A stretch of 64,000 nucleotides of DNA. Source: Isoetes taiwanensis (taxonomy: Eukaryota; Streptophyta; Lycopodiopsida; Isoetales; Isoetaceae). The notes beneath the pieces were generated by a model. That model was given only the letters and a program-made list of their open reading frames with translations, did not search any database and was not told the DNA's origin. Position numbers and translations under genes: made by a program. Location: assembly GCA_021234155.1 (NCBI GenBank), contig JAJEKV010000008.1:6448945-6512944 (forward strand), written 5' to 3'. Below, in pieces: positions 43,601-55,350 of this stretch (positions within the stretch are counted from its first letter, which is position 1; each line of letters begins with the position of its first letter).

Positions 43601-44556
43601 CCCGTGCACCGGGAGTGAAATCCACGGTCCCATATCGATCTTGCTCCAGAGAGAGGCTTCCTTCCATTACGAGAGGGCTGCGCCCGAACGTCACATTATT
43701 TACTTCCGGAAGGTGGTGGCTATGGATGAAGCCCGGCTGCCCAACCTTGCTTTGGCGGTGGCGATGGGCCCGCAAATACTCAAAGCTTCTTTGGAAAGAC
43801 AAGCAAGCCCGCTGGTTCTCGCTATGGAATGTGCAGGCACACGATGTGGACCGGTGCATACACCGAAGGAACGCTGCCTTGAAGCAAGATTTCTTGGATG
43901 CTTGCTTCATGGCCAAGCTTTGGGATCAGAGGCCCCGTCACATGTCAAGGTGGCAAATTATCGACAGCCAGAGTTAATCCCATGCTCACGAGGGGCCCAC
44001 ACCACTACCTGCGCACCCATCTACCCATGAAAAAGCGCCCAGGTGATTGCTTCCATTCGCGACAGTGCACACCACCTCCGCATTGAGACAGGGAGATGGA
44101 TTCGGGGCCGCCGCGTGAGGACAGAGTCCGCCGGCTTTGTCAGCGAAGCCATTGAGGATGAAAGTCACGCCCTCCGTGCTTGTCCGGCAGACGAGCATAT
44201 CCGGCTCTCGGTATGCTCGGTTAGTTGTGCCCCATCAGGCCTTGCATGAGCTACGAAAGCACGGCCTCTGTGGGCTTGTTGGGATCAGACCTCAGGAGGT
44301 AATGGATACTGCGGACTCGATTATGCCCCCGTCCGGCATTAACCTCGGTTGTACTTGTGATTATGTATATAATCGGTAGCGATATGTCAAAGATCCTTAT
44401 TGCTACTAAGGTTTTTCCCGAAAACCCTTCTTCGGTGGGGTTTTTAATCCTGGTAGTAATACGCCTGCTGCTCTCTCTTTGTACTTGGGTCTCATAGGCC
44501 AGTTGGTCTCCGTGGACGATAAAATCATATTCTATTCTATTCTATTCTATTCTCAT
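40680..44556 (+). mobile_element. Decayed LINE retrotransposon
   Basis: Plus-strand non-LTR element, GC-rich against AT-rich flanks, with many frameshifts. Endonuclease: MDMDLIFLMETWEHA (about 41,115), CYYR, and LLGDFNA-type sequence near 41,485. Reverse transcriptase: GMRAELLKWAGPEWCRFSQR and VVPIYKAGDPTPTNYRTI (42,500-42,680); HSTIDHIFTLRTLIEDSRNR (about 42,785-42,850); FVDFAKAFDT (about 42,875); a degenerate SDDVDL catalytic box (about 43,155); and SYKYLGIEFSTTTHRDASI (43,345). The C-terminal region has STWNDLEQ and LARAPGVKSTVPY-like sequence. It ends in (TCTAT)n at 44,530-44,555 in place of poly-A, as in several LINE clades. The RT order resembles the SPEGLQ-type LINEs abundant in ferns, gymnosperms and animals. 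Dead copy. Confidence 0.88.
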
Positions 44557-44603
44557 TGCTGAGTTGCAATATACAATGTTCTCAATGCACCCATTGTCCA
44601 ATG

Positions 44604-44765
44604 TAATTCTATTAAATTTAACAGGGCCACAGTTGTGATGGTTGCTATGAAAGGGACCACAAAATATCTCTCTCAAGGACCTACAGTTTGTGATCGTATT
44701 ATATGATGTTGATGTAGAAGATATCGCCATAAATCTAAAAGCACATTTGAGCATTTTTGTTATAA
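44604..44765 (+). repeat. Diverged direct repeat flanking the LINE (right)
   Basis: Partner of 40,510-40,662, a little longer because of a 'ggccacagttgtgatgg' extension. It runs directly into the L1-type endonuclease relic, so both flanks may be pieces of an older LINE. Confidence 0.75.
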
Positions 44766-44793
44766 TCTCTTCTTTTATAATTCCCCTTCTAAG

Positions 44794-44961
44794 ATGTGGC
44801 AGGCTGTTACTTTCACCATTCAGGACTCCACCTTTGGAGTTATTAACATTTATGCCTCCACAAATCCCAAAGAAAGGGAAATCCTTTGGACTGAGATCGA
44901 TTCTTGGATGCATAACAGTCCCAATTCAGACTGGATAGTTGCTGGTGATTTTAAGACATGA
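44794..44961 (+). pseudogene. L1-type LINE endonuclease fragment
   Basis: Frame from the ATG at 44,794 reads MWQAVTFTIQDSTFGVINIY, then ASTNPKEREILW and DWIVAGDF before TGA. INIYAS and GDF are the strand motifs of the apurinic-like endonuclease of plant L1 elements. No reverse transcriptase follows. It belongs to a different LINE clade from the 40.7-44.6 kb element. Confidence 0.72.
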
Positions 44962-47115
44962 GCCTGGGGAATCGAACCCCAATTCCAATCCAATGCTCAA
45001 TGCTTTCCTGAAACTTAAGTATGGGCAGACCAAAGAACATAGAAAAAAATTGTACTCCTTCATGGTGCAATAGCATAATTGATTCTTGGCATGGGGCTTG
45101 TTCAGAATGGTGGCTATGGATGAAGTCGAGTTTATCAGATTATGCATGCAGTTGTTGAGACTACTGCTGTTATGAACCGCAAAGGAAAAAATGAGCAGAG
45201 CCCAAAGCAATTTTCCTTGCGATATCGTTCTTAAATCACTGCTAGAAGTTGTTTTGCTTCCAAACATAGAGCCAGCAGCGCCTTAGGAGCCCCCAATCAT
45301 CGTGTAGATATTTGAGAAACTAAGATCATGCTTTGTGATTTTTTTTTATTTTTTTGGGATGAACGTGGATCTTTATTACTCAAAAGAATATAAAGAGTAG
45401 ATTCAGTAGCAAATATCATGCATGGCAACCTTTTAATCTGGCTCCCTTTAAAACATAAAAAAGTCAAAATTTATCATTGCCATGCTAGTAGAAGTTGAAT
45501 AAGCTACGACATCATACTATTCAAATGTGCGACTAAATCGATTTGCTAAAGTTATTATGAAATGATTTGACCATTTAAATATATTATAATCAGTGGAATT
45601 TGCCAACTTATTCATCTCGAATGGACTCAATGTTTATACTCAGTTTGCCCAACGAAATACAATTGAAAGTTTCAAATAAATATGCAGAATGCAGAGACAT
45701 GATTAGAAGAATGAGTTTATCATAAACTTCCAATTATTCGTTTGGTATTTGGGGACAGTATTTTGCGCATGGTTTTGCCTAGATTTTGGGGTGTATTGTA
45801 TGCAAAACCATAGCCAGACTGTATTTTTTGAGCGATTTGAGCTGCTTGTTGGGCAATCAAATAGGAATCCAAAATCGGCTCTAGGATATGATTATTTTGG
45901 TGTTGCTCTGCATGGTGTGGAAAAGGAAGGGATCTGATGCGCACATGGGAGTTCTACTGGGTGGACAGCTGCTGTTGCCATGCCATTGTTTTCGATTCTA
46001 GAAACCCCTGCAGGTTTTGAGCGGATGGCGGGAAGGGGCAGTTCATGCATTGGGCGGTATGGGCAGTATGCATTGGCAGTTAGTTCTGATAAGGCCGATT
46101 CTGGATCCAGGATGTGCTCTGAGATTATTAGGCTACATTGAGAGATGTGATTGGAAATTAGATGTGGAAGCTAAGCTGCTAAGCTCATGGAAAATCGCGA
46201 TTTCAGAGCAGAGCTGAGCTGCTAAGCTGCTGAAAGCCCAGATTTCAGAGCTGAGGTTAGCTTGAAGCGAGGGAACATATGGTTTGCGAGAAGGCGGCTG
46301 GGCAAGGTTGTTTTTATAGGATAAGATGCCATTCTGGACCATAGGATTCGAAGGGCTGAGCAGGGGGAGAGCAAGGCCTGCATAGATGATTCGTGCAAAT
46401 CATTCCGTCGCCCAGATGCTTCCTGCACAGTTTGGATGCTCATCGTCCTGTTTTTTTTGCCGTTAATTTTTTTGCAATGGCCCAGTTTGAAACCATGGGT
46501 TATTTTGTGAGTATATATTAACGAAAATGCCTTTTTCTCATATTGGCAATTTGGACCTCCCAACGAAATACAATTGAAAGTTTCAAATAAATATGCAAAA
46601 TGCAAAGACATGATTAGAAGAATGAGTCGATCACTACTGGGCAAATTCTGGGGTAGAGAAGATTTGTTCCGATTTGAAATTAAGAATTTTTGGTTGAGGT
46701 TGCGCATCGCAAAAAATTTTTTTTTGCATATTTGTATAAGGGTAATACAAATTTCCAACCGGAAGCTTGAAAGGTCCGACTATTTGAGGAAACATAAGGA
46801 AATTTTCCAGATAGAGCTTAAAAAGTTTGCCCTAACATTGGAGTTGTGCAATAAAATATGTAAGACTAAACCGATGTACACATGGCACATTAAGTGATTT
46901 TGAATCCCTTTGCCTTAAATAGAAGGATACAACCTTTGTCTAACAATGTTTGCAATGTATCTCCATGCTTTTGCATAGATAACCTCCCATGCATTTGCAA
47001 ACACAATAAGAGCTCCAATAGCTCCAACATCATACCCAGTGTAATATTATGACAACATTTGCATTGTAAACCCGTGCCTTCACAATGTATGCGTCAACCC
47101 ATTTCCATGTCTCAA
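44962..47115. other. Spacer with a 72-bp direct repeat pair
   Basis: No supported gene. A block (ccaacgaaatacaattg... to ...agaagaatgag) occurs at 45,649-45,722 and again at 46,560-46,632 with about four differences. ORFs between them (46,017-46,217 plus; 46,222-46,758 minus) have no recognisable domain. Confidence 0.55.
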
Positions 47116-47119
47116 AATC

Positions 47120-47275
47120 TCACATATTCAGGCTGCATTTGCTCAAAGAGCGGAAAAGCTTCCTTTGTTCTACCATGATGGGCATAACCAGCAATCAAAG
47201 CCTTCCATGATACAACATTTTCATTCATGTAGGCTGTCAAATACTTCACTTGCATTCGGATATGGTCCAATGGTT
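47120..47275 (-). pseudogene. PPR repeat fragment
   Basis: Minus strand reads YMNENVVSWKALIAGYAHHG then RTKEAFPLFEQMQ, a clear pentatricopeptide unit of PLS type (normal form NVVSWNALIAGYAQHG). Stops follow within 15 residues. PPR proteins bind organellar RNA; this is a single stranded-out unit, not a gene. Confidence 0.7.
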
Positions 47276-47925
47276 AGGGCTATATATTTTCAATGTCACA
47301 GATATAGATATCATGCATGTAATTGACGGCAAATGCTTTCAGCAGCAAACGCAAATAACACGTGCTGATATTTTGATATTTTACGAATAAAAATTCTATA
47401 GAGATCTGCTACAGTACCTATTTTCATAGAGATTTGGTTAAAATATTGATAGAATTGCTTACATAAACAAAATAGCTGCCTTTCTTGTTGTAGCTTAACC
47501 TGAAAATATAACTAAATTCTTAGCTCTATCAGATATAGAACTAAAAGCCAAAAACATAATGCAACATGCATTATTGTGCAGATTTGGTAGTGGGCTAACA
47601 TGAACATTTATTCCGAGTCTAATATTTGAGCTGTGCAGATCTAATAATATATTTGATCCTAATACAACTTTATCAGCTCTTCTCAATGCAGAAGTAGCAA
47701 ATATGGACCTTTGACATATTGCCGCAAAGTCCTTTTCTTGAGACCTACATTTGGACCTCAACAATAATGTTTGTTTTGCATGCATTGTTTGGCCTGAATG
47801 TGGAGCACATTAATGAAAGGGGCAGGCGCTGCAACAGCTTTGTAAGTGACAATTCTTCACCATCCTGTTGTACTCTTGTCAGCTATATTCTATAACCGAA
47901 ATTTCACAAAGTAAGGTGGTATATG
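47276..47925. other. Spacer between PPR relics
   Basis: No clear gene. The minus ORF at 47,495-47,785 lacks motifs. Confidence 0.45.
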
Positions 47926-47929
47926 CTTG

Positions 47930-48045
47930 CACAAAGAATGAGCCCGCTAATGATGTGCTTACATGGAATGCACTTATTCGCATGTATGGGAGCTTTGGAT
48001 ATCTCGACGCTGCATTTGTATTATGCATGTTCTGTAACTAATGTA
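47930..48045 (+). pseudogene. Second PPR-like fragment
   Basis: Plus strand reads NDVLTWNALIRMYGSFGYLD then AAFVL, a PPR-type helix pair. It is on the opposite strand to the fragment at 47.1-47.3 kb. Confidence 0.5.
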
Positions 48046-51000
48046 TGGACCTAAAGAGATGTGGTGGCATTAATGACAGTTTGTGCTAATTATAGAGGCA
48101 AAAGAACATCATCCAACATCAATCATGGACTAAATTGCAACTAAATAGAAGATAAAATAACCAACCTGCATATCACGATATGTTCAATGGGGACTTCTCC
48201 TTTCCAGCAGCAATAAGTTGCACTTGCACATGATAATAATGATGAAATGGTGAAATTAAAACGTGCCTCCTTGGCTTGTGTGGAATAAAGAAAACAGATA
48301 GTAAAAGAAAACTCACATTGTAGATGGATGTACTTTACAACAAATGGACTATTGACCTCCTGCAGCAAACAAAGAACTTTAGAAGACATGCTTTAAAATT
48401 GAAGAGTATCACTAAGACTACATAGTATATTTCTAAGAACCAGCATGCTGTCAGCAACATGTGCATTTCCGCTCTATCATTTATAGCACCTGAAAGACAT
48501 GTTTTGCTGATTTAATACCAGTGTATAATATGCTTAAATGCCTATCATATAATGATTCATCTATTAAGGTTTTACTCTAAACCCTACAGCATAACAGAAA
48601 AACCATAGTTTTATCATCACCATTTTTTTGGGTCCACCATGAACTAAATGTCAGTTTATGTCTATCCAAAATTTATTAACCAAATTTATCCAGGTCATGC
48701 TTGTATTCTAAGATGTGATAGCCTTAAAGATGTGTCTGACTGGCATATTTAGCAGAGCCGTCTCAGAAGAAAGAGTCACAAAGATTGCATGTGAAAAAGG
48801 AAATAGTTGTTTGATGATCTAATGCAAATTTTCCATAGACCTGTTGTTATTGGCAGTTCCTGCAAATATTAAGTAACAACTGCAATGACAAAGCTAATTG
48901 AAAAGGAATATTGCTTAGTGAGCTGTAACACCAAATAATAACTCGCCGCAATACTTGGTGACACAAAACAAAACACCGAATGACCTTGAGGAAAACATTC
49001 AAGCTTGCTAAGATATATTGAAAACTTTTGCACAAAGAGCTACAGACGTAAGAAACTAAATTCCAGGGCTCACCATACTTCAAAGACCTGGAGACCTGGA
49101 GTGATCTGCTTGGAGTGTTCTGTTGCTATGCTATAGAAGCTAAACCAGACCTTCTGCAATACGAAAAAGGAGCCTTTGCCATGAATACATCAGGTGCAAA
49201 TAAATGTTAAACCTAGGGACATTTTAAAGTTTTAATAGGAATAGATGTAAATGTGCAAAGTTAAGATTAACAGTTCAATAGCAAGCTGCTAAGTTATATT
49301 GAAAACTTTTGTACAAAGAGCTAGAGAGCTAAGAAACTAAACTCTAGTGCTCACCAGGAAGGAATCATTTTGAAGACCTAGAGTGTTCCTACTGCTATGC
49401 TATAGAAGCTAAAATAGGCCTTCTACAATACAAAAATGGAGCCTTTGCCATGAATACATAACATGCAGGGACATTTTAAAGCTTTGATAAAAATAGATGT
49501 ACTGAAAGTGAGAGTTGAAATTTATAGGATTGCCATCGCATTGGTTGGGGCTGGTGGAAAATACTCTGAATGACTCCATTAGAATGCTTTTGAGTTGAGC
49601 AAATACCAAATCCTTCCCGCTCTTCAAGAAGAAGGCTGTTATAATTGCAAGAATATAGTTGAATATGAAGAAGCCCAAAAGAGAAAATGCTCTGCACAGC
49701 TTTTTACCTTGAATCAGGTATTGCTTTCTTGGGTATCCAACTACAAATCTTTGTAGATCCTCATTGAATTAAGCTCAAGTTGAAAGAAAAACATTGTTAT
49801 CTTTTTTAAGCACTCTTGCACCTGATTTAGAATGATGGAAGAATTGATGTGCAGAGTTCATTCTCAAGCCCCTGTTTTCCAAACATGGAGCTAAAAAATG
49901 GGTCAGTTAATATACTTTACCACTAGAAGCCGGACTTTTCATGAGAAACTGGAGCTGAATCATATTCCTATTGAATGCCAAGGAGAGTTGTAGGTCCTGC
50001 ATTTCACAAAAATCCTTAACAATTTGATGCATTTCTGAAGGACGATCAAGTAGGAATAGAAATGGTAAGAAATATACCTGAGGAGTTGTTTGACTTTCGC
50101 ATCAAGTTCTTCTTCCAAGAATTGAGATTGACGTTCCCGACCCCAAGAGACGTTTGCTAGCTATCTTCTTCAATCTAGCTGTACGCTGCTCGGTTCTTCT
50201 GCGATTTCGTCTAACAGGCTGACGGTTCTAAATTGCATGTATGACTGCATTAATTGCATCGGCGAAAGCAAGAACCCGACATCACTGAAACAATTGCCCA
50301 ACTTACCCTTGAAGTCGTGGCACAAATTTTATGTCGACATAAAAGCAGACGTGGGCAAGGTGGCATCAAAGTCTTGCTCTTCTTCAAGAGCTACAAAAGA
50401 TCCCACCTCCGGCTACTCACCTCTCCACAGCATGTGTCGCTCATCTGTGTCCCCTGTACATTACACTGCTCTAATGTTAAGAAATATAACAAAAAGATTG
50501 CAAGAAAACCCTGCTGCTATCAAGAACTGAAGGATGTGCCAAAAGCAGCAACGCCAAGAACTGTGTAGGACTAGGGCCATTGCTGCCCTGTGCCGCTCTC
50601 TTCCGCTCAAAGTTTCAACAGGTAGGAGAGGCGAAAGACGCAGACGACCAAAATAGTCCCGCAGGGGCGAGAAGGAACGCCGCATGCGCCTGCACATGCG
50701 GCGTTCTGGCACAGAAACCAACACTCTCCCATTTTAATAAAGAAGATGAACAATTTGAACTATAATGCACTAAATTATAAGAGAACTTGCACGGAAAAAA
50801 TAATATTGCTCCATCAATCCTGATAAATGCTAATTCAATTCTCAATCTAATGTCCATTTAACTCCACCAAACAAATACACAAAGAATGCAGAGGCCAAAA
50901 CCGCGATAATGTAGCTTCATTTCGACCAACAATAACTCCCCACCCATCACTCAATGCACTATGTATACAATATCAAGACAAAATGCAAGGCTATTATGAA

Positions 51001-51685
51001 CTGCCACCGACCACTTATTGCATTGAATGTGTAAAATGTAGAAAGATTACAGGGAAAAAAAATTCGTCATCTACACAAAAGCCTAAAAAAATTGACACAT
51101 TTGATGTAGTAGGCATCTTTATCGATGGCTTGAATGTGCACTAAGCTTCATATTGGTTCATGATTGATGTGCTAGCTTATCCTTGTTGAATATTTCCTTT
51201 TACTTCGCCAAGGCTTTAGAACTTGCATGCTGATTGTTTTGGAATAGAATCCCTTATACCTATATAGAGGACATGCTACTGTGTGCAAGGGGTCGGCAAA
51301 ACCCCCTTGTATAGGTATTGTACTAAACTCAACAAAAAAAAAAACCTAGATATGGTTTAAGTAAAATAATTACTCACCTTGTTTTTATAGGTCAAGGTAT
51401 ATTATTACAAGAAGATGTCTTCTTCAACAAGGTTGTATGATCAATATCTGGTTTAAAAGTTGCCTAGTGCATACAAAAAAGAGGTTTGGGAGTGTTATAT
51501 CTTCTCCTCTTTAGTAGCATCATTCCACTTGCAAGACAAACTTTACATAACTCACATGTAATCAATTCAGACGGATTTGCCATAAAGAAAAATAAATACG
51601 TGGATACCTAAATTGCAGCCGTACCTGATACTTTTGAACATAGATGTTTACGAAGCTTCTTGTTACAAAAGAAGGAACAACGACA
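48046..51685. other. Long AT-rich spacer
   Basis: I see no gene. A diverged repeat pair occurs at about 49,005-49,205 and 49,290-49,475 ('aagctaagatatattgaaaacttttgcacaaagagcta...', 'cttctacaatac...gagcctttgccatgaatac'). ORFs near 50,237-50,857 overlap on both strands without recognisable domains. Confidence 0.5.
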
Positions 51686-51689
51686 AGGA

Positions 51690-51786
51690 GCTGATTCTTG
51701 CTCTGGAATGGGAGCTGGCTACTGGCAGCAGCCAGTCGCGCCGGCTGCTGCCAGTAGCCAGCTCCCATTCCAGAGCAAGAATCAGC
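51690..51786. repeat. Perfect 44-bp foldback with 9-base loop
   Basis: Left arm 51,690-51,733 and right arm 51,743-51,786 are exact reverse complements over 44 bases, separated by AGTCGCGCC. Weaker pairing extends a few bases further out. Transcription from either strand would give a long stable hairpin. It could be a young MIRNA-like or siRNA locus or a recent inverted duplication. No expression evidence is available here. Confidence 0.93.
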
Positions 51787-52085
51787 GACTTGTTGCTGCT
51801 CCACGACGTCAAGGAAAGCCAAGAACAAGCTGACTTGAGCGATTTTAGATGCAAGAACAGAGATTTGGGCCAAGAACAGAGTGATTCGAAGAGATTTCAG
51901 GTGTAAGAAAAGAGATTAAGGCCAAGAACAGACGATTTATGGTAAAAAACTGAGAGTTTAGGGGGCAGATGGTGCACATGCTTCAGATGCTTTAGTCGAG
52001 CTATGGTTTCGGCAGATCATGCTTCAGGCTTCGAATGCGATGGTGCAAGATGCTTCGAGCGCGATGGTGCAAGATCTTCAGAGTT

Positions 52086-52301
52086 AGGTCACAGAAACAG
52101 GCTGTAACAGGTAATCGGGAGAATGCTTACCCATTTATTAGGTCACAGAAACAGGCTGTAACAGGTAATCGGGAGAATGCTTACCCATTTATTAGGTCAC
52201 AGAAACAGGCTGTAACAGGTAATCGGGAGAATGCTTACCCATTTATTAGGTCACAGAAACAGGCTGTAACAGGTAATCGGGAGAATGCTTACCCATTTAT
52301 C
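52086..52301. repeat. 4 x 54-bp identical tandem repeat
   Basis: Units start at 52,086, 52,140, 52,194 and 52,248, with no visible differences. The array ends about 150 bp upstream of the receptor kinase start codon, so it is in the promoter region. Confidence 0.95.
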
Positions 52302-52379
52302 ATTGTTGATTAGAATGGTCGCCACATGGCGGCCATTCATTGGTCTATAATCAAGAACGTGAATCCACTTTCCTTGACG

Positions 52380-52387
52380 TATATATA
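52380..52387 (+). promoter_or_regulatory. TATA box of receptor kinase gene
   Basis: TATATATA lies 72 bp upstream of the ATG at 52,452, with an ATTGG (CCAAT-type) motif about 45 bp further up. The spacing fits a short 5' UTR. Confidence 0.6.
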
Positions 52388-52451
52388 GCCTATGAGCAGG
52401 GGATAATCGTATGTTTATTTGGTCTTAAGTAGCAGAAGCTGAAGCTCAAGA

Positions 52452-54168
52452 ATGGCTTTGGCACTACCTTTTCTCTTGTTTTTCATGCCCTTCATCTCTG
52501 CATGTTCTCGTAATAATAAGTGTGGTGAAATTGAGTTTGAAGACCCTTTCTGGATTGAGGATGATTGTGGACACAGTATGCCTTTTCAACTTTATTGTTC
52601 TTCCGGAAGCCTTTACTTTTACCACACCCATCTGCACATCGTCAAGATCGAGAAGAATGAAAGCGTCTATTTTGTACACGTCCACTGTTCTCTTCTTCTG
52701 AGTTCCATTTGCCAAGAGCTAGGAAATCTTTCTGCTAGTTATGCTATCGATTATATTCGATTTAACAACCATTATTCTTCCTGTGATTGGTCATGGAACA
52801 TTTCTTCCCCTTATCATATTGATGTCAATTCAAGCGTTGCCGTTGCAGGTAACTTAACTGTGCTACTTCGATAATATTTCATTTTTCCGCAAATCTTACG
52901 CCTATAATACTCTTTTTTGTAGGTAATTCGAATCTCACTCAAATTATAGGTGAGACTAGAACACAATTTTTGCCCTTAGCTTATTTGCTAACTTGGAATT
53001 GAAGTGTTAACAAAAAAACAGGGGGTTTGTTTCAGCTGGCAGCGTGGCAGGAGCCATTTCGTTCATAGTGCTTATAATGGCAATCTCTATTTTTGTGTTG
53101 AAACGGAGCTTTAATAAATCCGCAGAAGAAGAACGATCTTTCAAGTCCGAATTCAACGATTCAGGATATGAATTCTCCTACAAGGAGCTTCACAAAGCCA
53201 CAAATGCATTTTCACACACTCTGTTATTGGGCGATGGGGGTTTTGGTTCAGTGTACAAAGGAAATCTATCAGACGGAACTGTAGTTGCAGTGAAAAAATT
53301 ATATTCATCCAACAAACACAGGCGTCAACAATTTGACACAGAAGTTATGATTTTGTCAAAAGTAACCCACCAAAATCTTGTCAGACTTCTAGGTTATTGC
53401 TTCGAGGGCACAGAGCTGCTGCTAGTATACGAATTTATTGACAATGGAACTCTGTCACAGCATATTCATAATGTGAAAGGAAAAGGTCTGCCATGGCATA
53501 TCCGACTCAGAATTGCATTAGAAACTGCACAGGCTTTGGTCTATCTGCATGAAGAAATGAAGCCATCCATCTATCACAGAGACATTAAATCTACCAACAT
53601 TCTTTTAGATTCAGAGTTCCATGCTAAAGTTGGGGACTTTGGATTATCTAGACTGGTGCCCGCGTTAGATCTGTCTCATGTAAGCACTGCCCCACAGGGA
53701 ACTCCTGGTTATTTAGATCCAGATTATCAACACTGTTACCAATTGACCGATAAGAGCGATGTGTACAGTTTTGGGGTGGTTCTGGCAGAACTGGTGTCGG
53801 GTAAAGCAGCAGTGGATCTGACAAGAAACAGGAGAGAGGTTAATCTGGCAGCATTTTTTGTTGCAAAAATTCAAATTGGGGCTTTGGATGAGATTGTAGA
53901 TCCATGTTTAAAAGCCCAAAATTATGATGCAATAAAAGATGGAGTTGCTCAGGTCGCGGAGCTTGCATTTAGGTGTGTTGCTGAAGAAAAGGATGATAGA
54001 CCAAGAATGATGGAGGTGACCCAAAAGCTAAAACGGATTGAAGGCCAAATTGAAGTAGGATTATTCGTAGATTATGAAAAAACCCAATTCCTGGATTCAC
54101 CCACTTGCGTCCAAATGCCTTGGATTAGCACTGCTACTACTCCTAATGACAGCAGGGAAAACTTTTAA
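52452..54168 (+). CDS. LRK10L/WAK-type receptor-like kinase, three exons
   Basis: Exon 1 is 52,452-52,848, exon 2 a 27-base microexon at 52,923-52,949, exon 3 53,036-54,168. All introns are GT-AG and the phases agree, giving 518 residues. Signal peptide (MALALPFLLFFMPFISAC), then a short cysteine-containing GUB_WAK_bind-like ectodomain (CGEIEFEDPFWIEDDCG) to about residue 130. The microexon encodes NSNLTQII before the transmembrane helix (AGAISFIVLIMAISIFVL). Serine/threonine kinase domain from about residue 190: LGDGGFGSVYKG, VAVKKL, HRDIKSTNILLD, DFGLSRL, GTPGYLDPDY; all catalytic residues are present (RD-type). The family senses cell-wall or defence cues at the plasma membrane; the ligand is unknown. 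The ectodomain is shorter than in most LRK10L proteins (no clear WAK_assoc domain). Two truncated copies lie downstream. Confidence 0.92.
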
Positions 54169-54560
54169 CTTACCTTGCATTTTGAAAGCAGCTGTCAAAT
54201 GTTGAACTTCGTTGTCGTTTATGACAGACAAGAGTATAATTGCTACTCAAGGGACATGCAAATATTCTACCACATATTTCTCTTTTCGCTTATTGTTTTT
54301 TCCCTCTTCATTTTGTGGACCTTTGATATTTGATATGGAATCTTCCGGATCCGAATCAGAAAACTAAGAACTTTATCATACGGTATGATGGAATTTTAAC
54401 GTTTACAGAAGAAACAAGGTGCTGCGCGTACGAGGGGTTGCTTTCTGGTGGCCTGAAAATATGTTTTCATGGTTTCTGCTTTCTGGTGGCCTGAAAATAT
54501 GTTTTCATGGTTTCTGTAGAGAGTAGGTTAGGTTTCATCATTCCATGGTTTGCTTGTTTT
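54169..54560 (+). other. Receptor kinase 3' flank with small duplication
   Basis: Shared with the two downstream copies as far as about 54,410. A 39-bp unit (ctttctggtggcctgaaaatatg...) is tandemly repeated at 54,438-54,520 only here. Confidence 0.7.
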
Positions 54561-55246
54561 GTGTTGTAGAACTTAGTAGATAGTGTACTTTGCATGTGGA
54601 GAAGCATGTTGTGTCCGTGTCATCTTTGAAGACATCGCACATGAGGGGTAGGGGTGCTTAGAATGAGGAAATCGTTAATGCATTTGAGAAAAGAATTCAG
54701 TTAGCTAGGATTAAAAAACCCCTGTCTAGAAAGTTTTTCAAGGGAAAAACCTTTGCAGTAACGATGATACTGGACAAGCAAGAAAAAAATATAAGTAAGC
54801 AATGATGACTACTAAGGGCTCAATAATTGAAGATGCTCATCCAGAACCTCAAGTATGTATAATGTCAAGTCATGCACAGATGGGGCTCTAAGAAGTTGTG
54901 GAAGGGTGGAATGGAATGCAAAAGTCAAATAACGATTCCTGATCATCTCAAAAGCAGAGAGTATTGCTTTCATCTTCAATAACCTGTAACTGGCAACATG
55001 CACATAATCTCGTCTCTCTTAGCAATTGCAGCCACTCCCATGTACCTGTCTCAATCCATAGCTTGTGGGACCTTTTTTTCAAGAAATGTTCGACAGTACG
55101 TGTCTTCACGAAAGTGATCCGATGGAGAAATTTGATGCCACCAAGTTTCCATGCTAGGCTTAAGCTTTAGCTTCGTTGCAGTTTTAGGTGTGTATGGTGT
55201 AGAGGTAGGTGCATGCGTGCATTTCATCTATATGTTTTCAAGTAGA

Positions 55247-55274
55247 GCCCAACAATGTTGGGCATCGTTATTGG
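55247..55274 (+). mobile_element. Helitron-type 3' terminus, degenerate
   Basis: Hairpin GCCCAACAATGTTGGGC, ATCGTTA, TTGG|T. Same layout as the end at 55,323 but with TTGG in place of CTAG. Confidence 0.4.
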
Positions 55275-55322
55275 TACACGCTCTTCTCATTGCGCCAAAA
55301 CATTTACAAGCTTCTAACTTAT

Positions 55323-55350
55323 GCTCAGCAATGCTGGGCATCGTTACTAG
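55323..55350 (+). mobile_element. Helitron-type 3' terminus
   Basis: Plus strand: hairpin GCTCAGCAATGCTGGGC (55,323-55,339), ATCGTTA, CTAG|T (55,347-55,350). The element would lie to the left; its 5' end was not identified. Confidence 0.62.
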
